Shown one piece after another: positions 1-5,557 of a DNA stretch of 5,861 nt; position 1 is the first letter of the stretch, and every line of letters begins with the position of its first letter. The position numbers were made by a program, and so were the translations under genes. The stretch is taken from assembly GCA_029859485.1 (NCBI GenBank), contig JAOUDB010000179.1, positions 1 through 5,861 of the forward strand, read 5' to 3'. Under the pieces are notes generated by a model. It was not told the origin of the DNA. It made no database searches and saw nothing but the letters and a program-made list of their open reading frames with translations. Source of the DNA: Desulfuromonadales bacterium (GTDB taxonomy: Bacteria; Desulfobacterota; Desulfuromonadia; Desulfuromonadales; BM103).

Positions 1-2
1 TG

Positions 3-752
3 CAAGGCAGCCCGAATCTCTGGTGGTTGTGGGTTTGGGGGCTCTTTGCCTTGGTTACCCTGCTTCTGATGTACCTCTCTCCGGTGCTGATAGAACCTCT
101 TTTTTTCAAGTTTCAGCCATTACAGGATCAAGCGCTGGCTGAACGCGTCAAGGACGTTATGAAGCAGGCCGGGTTGCAGGTTGAGCGGGTTCAGCAGGTC
201 GATGCTTCGCGGCGGAGCAAACATTCAAACGCCTACTTTACCGGCATCGGACGCGTTAAACGAATCGTCCTCTTTGATACGCTTTTGGAGCAGATGTCCG
301 ATGATGAAATTCTCGGTGTCCTTGCCCATGAAGCAGGGCACTGGAAGCTTGGACATATCTGGAAACGCTTGTTAAGCATGGAGTTGGTTTCTCTTCTTGT
401 CTGTTGGTTGTTCTGGCTGGTGCTTTCCTGGGAGGGCTTGTCTGGTTGGTTTGGCCTTGTTGAGCTTTCTTTCCTCGGCAAGGTGCTGCTGGTGGGCTTC
501 CTGGCCAGCCTGGTCAGTTTCCCTTTGACGCCAATTTCCAGCTTGAGGTCGAGACGCCACGAATGGCAAGCCGATCAGTTTGCCTGTAATCTGACCGGTG
601 AACCCGAGTCTCTGGCCAGCGCCCTGGTGAAGCTCTGCAAGGAGAATCTGAGCAACCTGCATCCGCACCCCTTTTACGCCTGGTTCTATTACTCTCACCC
701 GCCTGTTGTCGAGCGGATTGCCAGTCTGACAGGCACAGAGAGACGTCTTTAA
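3..752 (+). CDS. Ste24/CAAX type 1 M48 zinc metalloprotease, C-terminal part (5' end outside window)
   Basis: This is the C-terminal part of a membrane-embedded zinc endopeptidase of family M48 (Ste24-like). The frame is open to the window edge, so the gene begins upstream. A TTG at 27 is an internal Leu codon, not the start. Counting residues from that TTG, the zinc motif HEAGH lies at 101-105 (327-341). The third ligand Glu is in HEWQAD at 179, followed by the family's conserved Asp183, and the conserved SHPP lies near 223-226. Hydrophobic segments at about 1-25, 111-135 and 148-170 fit the family's helices. Full-length members are about 410-420 aa, so roughly 165 N-terminal residues are missing. 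Eukaryotic Ste24 trims prenylated CaaX proteins. Bacteria lack that substrate, so a role in membrane protein turnover is only inferred. The downstream transporter starts 5 bp after the stop, suggesting cotranscription. Confidence 0.93.
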   Translation, partial: QGSPNLWWLWVWGLFALVTLLLMYLSPVLIEPLFFKFQPLQDQALAERVKDVMKQAGLQVERVQQVDASRRSKHSNAYFTGIGRVKRIVLFDTLLEQMSDDEILGVLAHEAGHWKLGHIWKRLLSMELVSLLVCWLFWLVLSWEGLSGWFGLVELSFLGKVLLVGFLASLVSFPLTPISSLRSRRHEWQADQFACNLTGEPESLASALVKLCKENLSNLHPHPFYAWFYYSHPPVVERIASLTGTERRL

Positions 753-757
753 GCGCC

Positions 758-1915
758 ATGGCTGCGATTCTTTTTACCACGGTTCTGGCTCTTTCTGCCC
801 TGTACGTGCCGCAGCCATTATTGCCTGTCCTTTCCGCTGAGTTTGGCGTCAGCCGAGAGACTGCGGCGCTCCTGACGACGATCTCTTTTATCCCTTTGAG
901 TCTTGCTCCGCTCTTTTACGGCGCCTTGCTGGAATCCGTTTCGACACGCAAGATGTTGCGCTGGGCGGTTCTGCTTCTAGCCGTAACTGAAGGACTGATG
1001 TTCCTGGTTGAACCTTTCGCCTGGTTGATGGCGTTGCGCTTGCTGCAGGGACTCCTGATTCCGGCAATGCTGACGTCCTTGATGACCTACGTCTCGCAAG
1101 TCTCTGCGAAGAGCGATATGGCGCGCGCGATGTCCTGGTATATCGCCGCAACGATCCTAGGCGGTTTTGCCGGTCGTGCCATCTCCGGTCTGATTGCGAG
1201 CCTGTTCCATTGGCGCTTCAGCTTTCTTCTCCTCGGTGTCGGTCTTTTGGTCGCCTGGGTTTGGCTTGGGCGCATTGCCGATACGGACTCGGTTAAATTG
1301 GCGCGACCGAGCCTGAAAGCGATTGGCGGAGTCCTCTCCGACCCTGTCGTACGGACCACTTACGCCATGGTCTTTTGTTTCTTTCTGGTCTTTGCCGCGA
1401 TGATGAATTTTCTGCCTTTCCGTTTGACGGAGTTGAGCAGCAACGCTGATGAGTTTCGCATTGGCCTGGCTTACTCCGGTTACCTGATGGGGATCGTGGT
1501 CTCTCTGAATGCTGTGCGCATTCATCGTCTCAGTGGTGGCCCCGAGAAGGTCATGGTTGCTGCTCTTGCTTTTTTTATAATCGCTTTGCTGGTGATGCTG
1601 GTCCCGCAGGTCTGGGCTCTGGTCGGTGGCATGTTTATTCTTTGTGGTGCGTCCTTTCTGACTCATGCAACGGCAACCGGCTGCCTGAACCAGCATCTTA
1701 CACAGTCCAAAGGTGTGATTAATGGCCTGTACGTTGCCTTCTATTACGGCGGCGGTGCCATCGGGTCTTACCTCCCCGGCTATGTGTATCGAGACTTCGG
1801 TTGGAATGGTTTTATCCTTCTGCTCTGTTCGGTTCTCATAATTGCTTTGTCCCTTGCTGTTTACCTGTCACGTTTGACGGGTCTGTCCTCAACTCATGAT
1901 GTCTCCGCAGGGTGA
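758..1915 (+). CDS. MFS transporter, YnfM-like (drug/sugar efflux type)
   Basis: The product is a 385-aa inner-membrane major facilitator with about 12 hydrophobic segments split by a central basic loop near residues 171-195. Family marks include the YVPQPLLPVL stretch in TM1 (16-25), a divergent motif A (GALLESVSTRK, 55-65), the LRLLQG..IP motif B region (93-102), and GGFAGRAISG...HWRFSF (135-156). These match the YnfM/arabinose-efflux-like MFS branch, whose substrates are mostly unknown; I cannot name one here. The first half is a better family match than the second. The start ATG is 5 bp past the protease stop. The Shine-Dalgarno is poor (AGAGAGA, 737-743, 14 nt away), so translation may depend on coupling to the upstream gene. 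No ATG, GTG or TTG lies in frame for about 55 nt upstream. No convincing terminator hairpin follows. Confidence 0.9.
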   Translation: MAAILFTTVLALSALYVPQPLLPVLSAEFGVSRETAALLTTISFIPLSLAPLFYGALLESVSTRKMLRWAVLLLAVTEGLMFLVEPFAWLMALRLLQGLLIPAMLTSLMTYVSQVSAKSDMARAMSWYIAATILGGFAGRAISGLIASLFHWRFSFLLLGVGLLVAWVWLGRIADTDSVKLARPSLKAIGGVLSDPVVRTTYAMVFCFFLVFAAMMNFLPFRLTELSSNADEFRIGLAYSGYLMGIVVSLNAVRIHRLSGGPEKVMVAALAFFIIALLVMLVPQVWALVGGMFILCGASFLTHATATGCLNQHLTQSKGVINGLYVAFYYGGGAIGSYLPGYVYRDFGWNGFILLLCSVLIIALSLAVYLSRLTGLSSTHDVSAG

Positions 1916-1955
1916 CCCGATTTGTTGAAACAGACTGTTAATCTCATGGTTTGTA

Positions 1956-1984
1956 TTGACACTGAGCAAACCCATAGTTATCTT
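1956..1984 (+). promoter_or_regulatory. sigma-70-type promoter of the FKBP operon
   Basis: A perfect -35 hexamer TTGACA (1956-1961) is followed after exactly 17 bp by TATCTT (1979-1984), a 4/6 match to the -10 consensus. Transcription would start near 1991, leaving a leader of about 45 nt before the FKBP start codon at 2037. The position, just after the MFS stop and before a gene with a strong ribosome site, supports a real promoter. A small inverted repeat AACAG-A-CTGTT (1929-1939) lies just upstream and could be an operator, but it is short enough to be chance. Confidence 0.7.
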
Positions 1985-2023
1985 TAGTGCTTCGTTTACT
2001 GAATTCATCCAAAATTTTTCCAA

Positions 2024-2030
2024 GAGAGGG
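2024..2030 (+). promoter_or_regulatory. Ribosome binding site fixing the FKBP lipoprotein start
   Basis: GAGAGGG lies 6 nt before the ATG at 2037. The reading frame stays open upstream to a TTG at 1956, but that codon sits inside the -35 box and has no ribosome site. The 27 extra residues would also bury the lipoprotein signal peptide. The start at 2037 is therefore preferred. Confidence 0.85.
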
Positions 2031-2036
2031 TTATTT

Positions 2037-2753
2037 ATGTATTCCAGATTATTTGTTCTCATGTTTGTTCTGTTGTTTGCCGTAGGTTGTTCTGCCGAAG
2101 AGGCCAAAGTTGCTCCCGAATTGAAGCTGGAGACCCCGAAGGATCGTATCAGCTACACGATCGGCGTGAATATTGGTCAGGATTTCAAGGGCCAGAAGAT
2201 CGACGTTGATACTGATATCCTGTTGATGGGCCTTAAGGAGAGTCTCGAAGGCAAAGAACTCAAACTGACCGACGAAGAGATGATCGCCGAGATCCAGGTC
2301 TTCCAACAAAAAATGCAAGAGAAGATGGTTGCAGAGATGGAAGCCGCTGCAGGGAAAAATCAGGCAGAGGGCGAAGCTTTCCTGACTGAGAACGCAAACA
2401 AGGACGGTGTCGTGGTCACCGAGAGTGGCCTGCAGTACAAGGTCCTTGAAGCGGGTGAGGGTGATTCTCCGGGCGCGGCTGATGTAGCAACCGTACACTA
2501 TAAAGGCACACTGATCGACGGCACTCAGTTTGACAGCTCTTACGATCGTGGCCAGCCAGCGACTTTCCCGGTGGGTGGTGTCATTCCTGGCTGGACCGAG
2601 GCTCTTCAGCTCATGAAGCCTGGCGCGAAGTGGCAGCTGTTTATTCCTTCTGCTCTTGCCTATGGTGAGCGTGGTGCCGGTCAGGATATCGGGCCCAACG
2701 CGACTCTGCTTTTTGACGTGGAATTGATCAGTGTGGAAAAAGGGAGCAACTGA
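2037..2753 (+). CDS. FkpA/Mip-type FKBP peptidyl-prolyl isomerase, lipoprotein
   Basis: The product is a 238-aa prolyl cis-trans isomerase that should act as a folding catalyst or chaperone in the cell envelope. Residues 1-17 form a lipoprotein signal peptide with lipobox AVGC. The lipidated residue is Cys18 (2088-2090), followed by Ser, which in E. coli rules favours outer-membrane sorting. Residues 35-115 are the FKBP N-terminal dimerisation domain (DRISYTIGVNIGQDF start, then a long charged helix at about 78-108). Residues 130-234 form the FKBP catalytic domain, with the usual pocket residues all present: Tyr155 in VHYKG, Phe165-Asp166 in FDSS, Phe177, Val182-Ile183 and Trp186 in VIPGW, Tyr209 in AYG, and Phe226. 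Length and layout match FkpA and Mip of Gram-negatives. The gene has its own promoter, and its stop overlaps the start of a second FKBP gene. Confidence 0.94.
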   Translation: MYSRLFVLMFVLLFAVGCSAEEAKVAPELKLETPKDRISYTIGVNIGQDFKGQKIDVDTDILLMGLKESLEGKELKLTDEEMIAEIQVFQQKMQEKMVAEMEAAAGKNQAEGEAFLTENANKDGVVVTESGLQYKVLEAGEGDSPGAADVATVHYKGTLIDGTQFDSSYDRGQPATFPVGGVIPGWTEALQLMKPGAKWQLFIPSALAYGERGAGQDIGPNATLLFDVELISVEKGSN

Positions 2754-3196
2754 TGACTGCCTCGAATGAACGCGCTGTTGCAGCTGGCGACCAGATCAAG
2801 GTCAATTATGTCGGTCGCTTTGATAACGGTGAGCTCTTCGACTCTTCTGAAGGGCGTGAACCTCTTGAGTTTACGGTCGGAGGCGAGCAGGTTATCGCCG
2901 GGTTCGATCGGGCTGTTGTTGGTTTGAAGCCGGGAGAGAGCTGCAAGGTTGTGGTGGCTCCGGCCGATGGTTACGGTGAGCATGTCCCCGAGATGGTCGC
3001 TACAATCGAGCGTCAACAGATTCCTGATAACGACAAGCTGATGCTGGGCAGTATGCTTGAGGTCAGCATGGAAGATGGCCAATCACTGGAAGTGCAGGTT
3101 GTCGAGCTCTCCGACGAAACGGTCGTCCTTGATGGTAATCACCCCCTGGCGGGTAAAGAGTTGCACTTCGAGATAGAACTGCTCGATTTTGTCTGA
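2753..3196 (+). CDS. SlyD-like FKBP peptidyl-prolyl isomerase (cytoplasmic)
   Basis: The product is a 147-aa prolyl isomerase without a signal peptide, so probably a cytosolic folding helper. The FKBP fold is split in the SlyD/SlpA manner. Residues 13-76 carry VNYVGRF..GELFDSS and the AxxGYGE flap. An inserted chaperone-like IF (insert-in-flap) domain spans about 77-126. The fold closes with GNHPLAGKELHFEIELLDFV (128-147), the signature end of the family. The His/Cys-rich metal-binding tail of E. coli SlyD is absent, as in many short SlyD-like proteins, so a role in nickel delivery is not supported. The ATG overlaps the previous stop by one base (TGATG, 2751-2755), and AGGGAG at 2741-2746 lies 6 nt upstream, so translation is probably coupled to the FKBP lipoprotein. 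A terminator follows 17 nt after the stop. Confidence 0.94.
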   Translation: MTASNERAVAAGDQIKVNYVGRFDNGELFDSSEGREPLEFTVGGEQVIAGFDRAVVGLKPGESCKVVVAPADGYGEHVPEMVATIERQQIPDNDKLMLGSMLEVSMEDGQSLEVQVVELSDETVVLDGNHPLAGKELHFEIELLDFV

Positions 3197-3213
3197 ATGT
3201 CTGGTTGAATGAC

Positions 3214-3243
3214 AAGGGCCGTCACTTTGTGGCGGCCCTTTTT
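3214..3243 (+). terminator. Rho-independent terminator of the FKBP operon
   Basis: AAGGGCCG (3214-3221) pairs with CGGCCCTT (3233-3240). The stem is extended inward by one T-G wobble and CAC/GTG, giving a 12-bp stem with a TTT loop, followed by a run of five T (3239-3243). It lies 17 nt after the SlyD-like stop and closes the two-gene unit. The opposite strand has only two A-equivalents before the stem, so it should act mainly on the plus strand. Confidence 0.9.
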
Positions 3244-3358
3244 CGTCCTGCTGTGAATTTGTGAAGACGCTCTTTCCTCGGGACCCTGCCGTTTTCTCTG
3301 GGCTTCGACTGCTTGTAATGATTCTTGAGACTTTCTGCGCTTATGTTTTGAGCTTGGC

Positions 3359-3374
3359 GGCACGAACTCTGCAA
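3359..3374 (+). promoter_or_regulatory. sigma-54 (-24/-12) promoter candidate for the PilZ gene
   Basis: The sequence CGGCACG-AACT-CTGCA (3358-3373 region) matches the consensus TGGCACG-N4-TTGCA except at two outer positions. The essential GG (3359-3360) and GC (3371-3372) doublets are separated by exactly 10 nt, as sigma-54 holoenzyme requires. Transcription would begin near 3384, about 34 nt before the ATG at 3418. No comparably good sigma-70 promoter is seen in the 174 bp between the terminator and this gene. The required activator site was not identified; the segment 3244-3355 holds no clear palindrome. Confidence 0.6.
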
Positions 3375-3417
3375 GTCGTTAGATCATAGTTGCCTTTTAG
3401 CTCAGGGAGATTGAATT

Positions 3418-4131
3418 ATGCCCAATAAAAAGATAGTCCTCTCCAATAACCCTCTCCTGCTGACGATTCTGCATAACTCTTTTTTTCAACGAGAAGGCTT
3501 TGATATGGTTCTGGTGCAGGATGGCCAGACTGGTTTTCAGGCGATTGAAGCCGAAGAGCCAACTCTTGCAGTTTTTGACCTTATGCATCTTGGCGAGCAG
3601 GCCTTGGACTGTTGCCGGGCCGTTAAAGGCGATCCCTTGCTTGCAACAACACCGGTCTTGCTTCTGCTCCCGGAAGACGCCGGGGAAGACCTTGCTGATG
3701 ACTGCTGGGCTGCCGGCTGTGATGCGGTTGTCCATCGGCCTTTGGCGGCAGAACGGTTCCTGGATGCGGCGTGTGGGTTGCTCGGGATTTCGACGAGGTT
3801 GGCGCGACGTTTTCCGGTCAGCTTCGAGTTGTCTTTTCTCGATTCCAAACAGAAAAAGCACGTCGGTCTCTGTGCTAACCTCAACCTCGGGGGCATGTTC
3901 CTGGCGACAGAAACGCTCTTTCCTGTTGATACGGAGTTGGCGGTGGAGTTTGTGCTGCCCGGGTTTAAGATGGCTTTACAGAACGCTGCGCGGGTTGCAT
4001 GGGTCAACCATCCGGAATGGCTCAAAAAGAACTCCATGCCCTGTGGTGTTGGCTTGGAATTCATAAGCGTTAGCCAGTCATTCGTGTCGGCCTTGCAGGA
4101 ATTTCTTGATAGTCTCAAGGGCGACGACTGA
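3418..4131 (+). CDS. Degenerate receiver (REC) domain fused to a PilZ domain
   Basis: The product is a 237-aa cytoplasmic protein with two domains. Residues 4-122 resemble a response-regulator receiver: IVLSNNPLLL, a strand ending in Asp54 at the phospho-acceptor position, and HRP at 106-108 where receivers have KP. The acidic pair is replaced by Asn10-Asn11, the conserved Lys by Arg107, and the switch Thr/Ser position is hydrophobic, so normal phosphorylation is doubtful. Residues 126-228 resemble the PilZ subfamily expanded in myxobacteria and Geobacter (TIGR02266-like). They carry RLARR (RxxxR, 127-131), NLNLGGMF (154-161), a VLPGF segment, VAWVN, and CGVGLEF. The usual N/D-x-S-x-x-G motif has Asn156 in place of Ser, so cyclic di-GMP binding is plausible but not assured. 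A ribosome site AGGGAGA (3404-3410) lies 7 nt before the ATG. It is probably monocistronic, with a sigma-54-type promoter. A role in motility or surface behaviour is inferred. Confidence 0.85.
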   Translation: MPNKKIVLSNNPLLLTILHNSFFQREGFDMVLVQDGQTGFQAIEAEEPTLAVFDLMHLGEQALDCCRAVKGDPLLATTPVLLLLPEDAGEDLADDCWAAGCDAVVHRPLAAERFLDAACGLLGISTRLARRFPVSFELSFLDSKQKKHVGLCANLNLGGMFLATETLFPVDTELAVEFVLPGFKMALQNAARVAWVNHPEWLKKNSMPCGVGLEFISVSQSFVSALQEFLDSLKGDD

Positions 4132-4144
4132 ACGTCTTGAAGAC

Positions 4145-5026
4145 TTATTCTTCCTGGCGCGAATCCTTGTTCAACTCTGTGCCGCAATATTTGCAGTGGA
4201 TGGCGTCATAGCTGTGTTTCTCTGCGCCGCAATCAGGACAAGCCTGGGTTGATACCTTGCCTGTGATTGGTGCCACAAGTTCCGCTGTGACAATCCCCGT
4301 CGGTACCGCAATCACCCCATATCCCATGATCATGATAACGCTGGCAACCGCCCGCCCGAGGGGCGATTGTGGCGACAGGTCGCCGTAACCTACAGTCGTC
4401 AAGGTGGTGATCGCCCAGTAGCATGAAACGCCGATCGAAGTGAATCCGCTTTCGTCGCCTTCGATGATGTACATCAGCGAGCCGAAGATCAGGACAAGTG
4501 TCAGTATGGCAAACAGGAACACCGAGATTTTGCGAGTGCTGGCACGCATTGCCTTGAGGAGGTATTCCGCTTCGTTCAGGTATTGGGCAAGTTTCAGAAC
4601 TCTGAAAATTCTTAACAGGCGTAGAACTCTGATGACCATCAGGTACTGCGATCCCGGGACAATCATGCTGATATAAGTGGGCAGGATTGCGATAAGGTCG
4701 ACAAGTCCGTAAAAACTGCGGATATATCTCCAGGGTTGGCCGAGGGAAATAATTCTTAAACCATACTCCATGGTGAACAGGATGGTGAATATCCATTCAA
4801 TAACGTTGAGCAGGTGACCGTGTTCATTACGAATCTCGGCAACACTTTCAAACATCACGGCTATGATGCTTAAGATGATGGCGAGAATCAGGGCGACGTC
4901 GAAGAACTTGCCGGCCGGGGTGTCGGCTTCGAAGATAACCTCGTGCAGGAGCAGTCGCCAGTTTGCCGGCGTCTTGTCGCCTTTAGGTTGGGGCTTTTGA
5001 TATCGTGATGGGACAGTCGCGTTCAC
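4145..5026 (-). CDS. Six-TM voltage-gated K+ channel with C-terminal zinc ribbon
   Basis: The product is a 293-aa inner-membrane ion channel subunit, expected to form tetramers. After a hydrophilic N-terminus of about 35 residues come S1 (about 41-59), S2 (73-94), S3 (103-122), and S4 (126-147) with gating charges at every third residue: Arg133, 136, 139, 142 and Lys145. S5 is at about 167-188, then a pore helix and the K+ selectivity filter TVGYG (211-215, in TTVGYGD), then S6 (226-250). The tail has two CxxC pairs (Cys263/266 and Cys278/281), a small zinc-ribbon-like module. The start is GTG (5026), supported by GGAGAG (5033-5038) 6 nt upstream. The gene stands alone on the minus strand, converging on the PilZ gene and lying downstream of the desulfoferrodoxin terminator. 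K+ selectivity is clear from the filter; the cellular role is unknown. Confidence 0.94.
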   Translation of the reverse strand: MNATVPSRYQKPQPKGDKTPANWRLLLHEVIFEADTPAGKFFDVALILAIILSIIAVMFESVAEIRNEHGHLLNVIEWIFTILFTMEYGLRIISLGQPWRYIRSFYGLVDLIAILPTYISMIVPGSQYLMVIRVLRLLRIFRVLKLAQYLNEAEYLLKAMRASTRKISVFLFAILTLVLIFGSLMYIIEGDESGFTSIGVSCYWAITTLTTVGYGDLSPQSPLGRAVASVIMIMGYGVIAVPTGIVTAELVAPITGKVSTQACPDCGAEKHSYDAIHCKYCGTELNKDSRQEE

Positions 5027-5032
5027 GCAGGG

Positions 5033-5038
5033 CTCTCC
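5033..5038 (-). promoter_or_regulatory. Ribosome binding site of the K+ channel (GTG start)
   Basis: On the minus strand GGAGAG sits 6 nt before the GTG at 5026. There is no ATG nearby in frame that would keep the N-terminal region and S1 intact, so this site decides the start. Confidence 0.75.
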
Positions 5039-5061
5039 GTAGGGAAATAGGCTCTTCCGAC

Positions 5062-5090
5062 ATACTGCCAGTTGCAGGTCGGGCGGTCAA
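5062..5090 (-). promoter_or_regulatory. Possible promoter of the K+ channel gene
   Basis: On the minus strand TTGACC (5085-5090) resembles a -35 box, with CAGTAT (5062-5067) 17 bp downstream as a weak 3/6 -10 match. It lies between the desulfoferrodoxin terminator and the channel start, where a promoter is needed. The -10 box is poor, so this is tentative. Confidence 0.35.
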
Positions 5091-5121
5091 TAACTCCGTC
5101 CCTTGGGTTTGCCACTAAACT

Positions 5122-5148
5122 AAAAGGCCCTCGTTAATGAGGGCCTTT
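5122..5148 (-). terminator. Rho-independent terminator of the rubrerythrin-desulfoferrodoxin unit
   Basis: AAAGGCCCTC (5123-5132) and GAGGGCCTTT (5139-5148) form a perfect 10-bp stem with a 6-nt loop. Read on the minus strand, the stem ends in a run of four T, placed 10 nt beyond the desulfoferrodoxin stop. It insulates the K+ channel gene from read-through. Confidence 0.88.
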
Positions 5149-5158
5149 CCTTGAACTG

Positions 5159-5539
5159 TTAGTTCTTTGCTGACCAGAGGCCATGTAGATTGCAGTATTC
5201 TCGAGCAGTTACCTTCTGAGCGATAACCGGGAAAGTCGCTTCGGGGGCCTCTCCTGGATTCAGGTTCTGGCGATAAACCTTGCCGTCGGCGATCAGCTCG
5301 ATCCACTCGATTGAGTGCTCGTCCAGCATGGGGTGCGCAACGCTGCCAACCTTTACGGTAATGCTGTCTGCCGTAATTTCTATGACAGGGACATGCTTCT
5401 CTTGGGCTGCATCTGTTGTGTTCTCGTTAAGGTGTACCATCTTCTGGTTGCAGCAGGACAGGGCGCCTGGGCCACCGTGCACGAGTTCAACAATGTTGCC
5501 ACACATTTCACACTTGTAGACTTCATTCAGCTGAGGCAT
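5159..5539 (-). CDS. dfx: Desulfoferrodoxin (2Fe superoxide reductase)
   Basis: The product is a 126-aa cytoplasmic superoxide reductase, reducing superoxide to hydrogen peroxide without releasing oxygen. The N-terminal desulforedoxin-like domain (about 1-37) has the four rubredoxin-type iron ligands Cys10, Cys13, Cys29 and Cys30 (center I). The catalytic domain (about 40-126) has all center II ligands: His49, His69, His75, Cys116 and His119. The EKHVP loop supplies Glu47 and Lys48, which guide superoxide and proton delivery in characterised enzymes. Having both centers places it in the 2Fe class. Length and ligand spacing are normal. AAGGAG (5547-5552, minus strand) lies 7 nt before the ATG. 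The gene starts 18 bp after rubrerythrin, whose product can remove the peroxide it makes, so the two are probably cotranscribed. A hairpin terminator follows. Confidence 0.97.
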   Translation of the reverse strand: MPQLNEVYKCEMCGNIVELVHGGPGALSCCNQKMVHLNENTTDAAQEKHVPVIEITADSITVKVGSVAHPMLDEHSIEWIELIADGKVYRQNLNPGEAPEATFPVIAQKVTAREYCNLHGLWSAKN

Positions 5540-5557
5540 TTTCTTTCTCCTTGTTGG

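Noticed and set aside
1157..1696. A 179-codon minus-strand open frame inside the MFS gene
   Set aside because: It is opposite well-conserved transporter motifs, has a Gln/Lys/Thr-rich composition typical of the antisense of hydrophobic codons, and has no ribosome site of note.
1929..1939. Inverted repeat AACAG-A-CTGTT before the FKBP promoter as an operator
   Set aside because: A 5-bp arm pair is easily due to chance and has no second copy in the window; it is mentioned with the promoter only.
3325..3352. Two TTGAG copies 23 bp apart upstream of the sigma-54 promoter as an activator site
   Set aside because: Five-base repeats with no dyad symmetry are not enough to claim an enhancer-binding site.
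4134..4144. GTCTT-G-AAGAC as a bidirectional terminator between the convergent genes
   Set aside because: The one-base centre leaves only about three usable base pairs after a loop forms, and there is no T-run.
3537..4187. A 216-codon minus-strand open frame opposite the PilZ gene, and a 188-codon plus-strand frame at 3500-4066
   Set aside because: Both lie across the REC-PilZ gene, whose domains, ribosome site and promoter are clear. Their translations are low-complexity Arg/Ser/Pro-rich and match no family I recognise.
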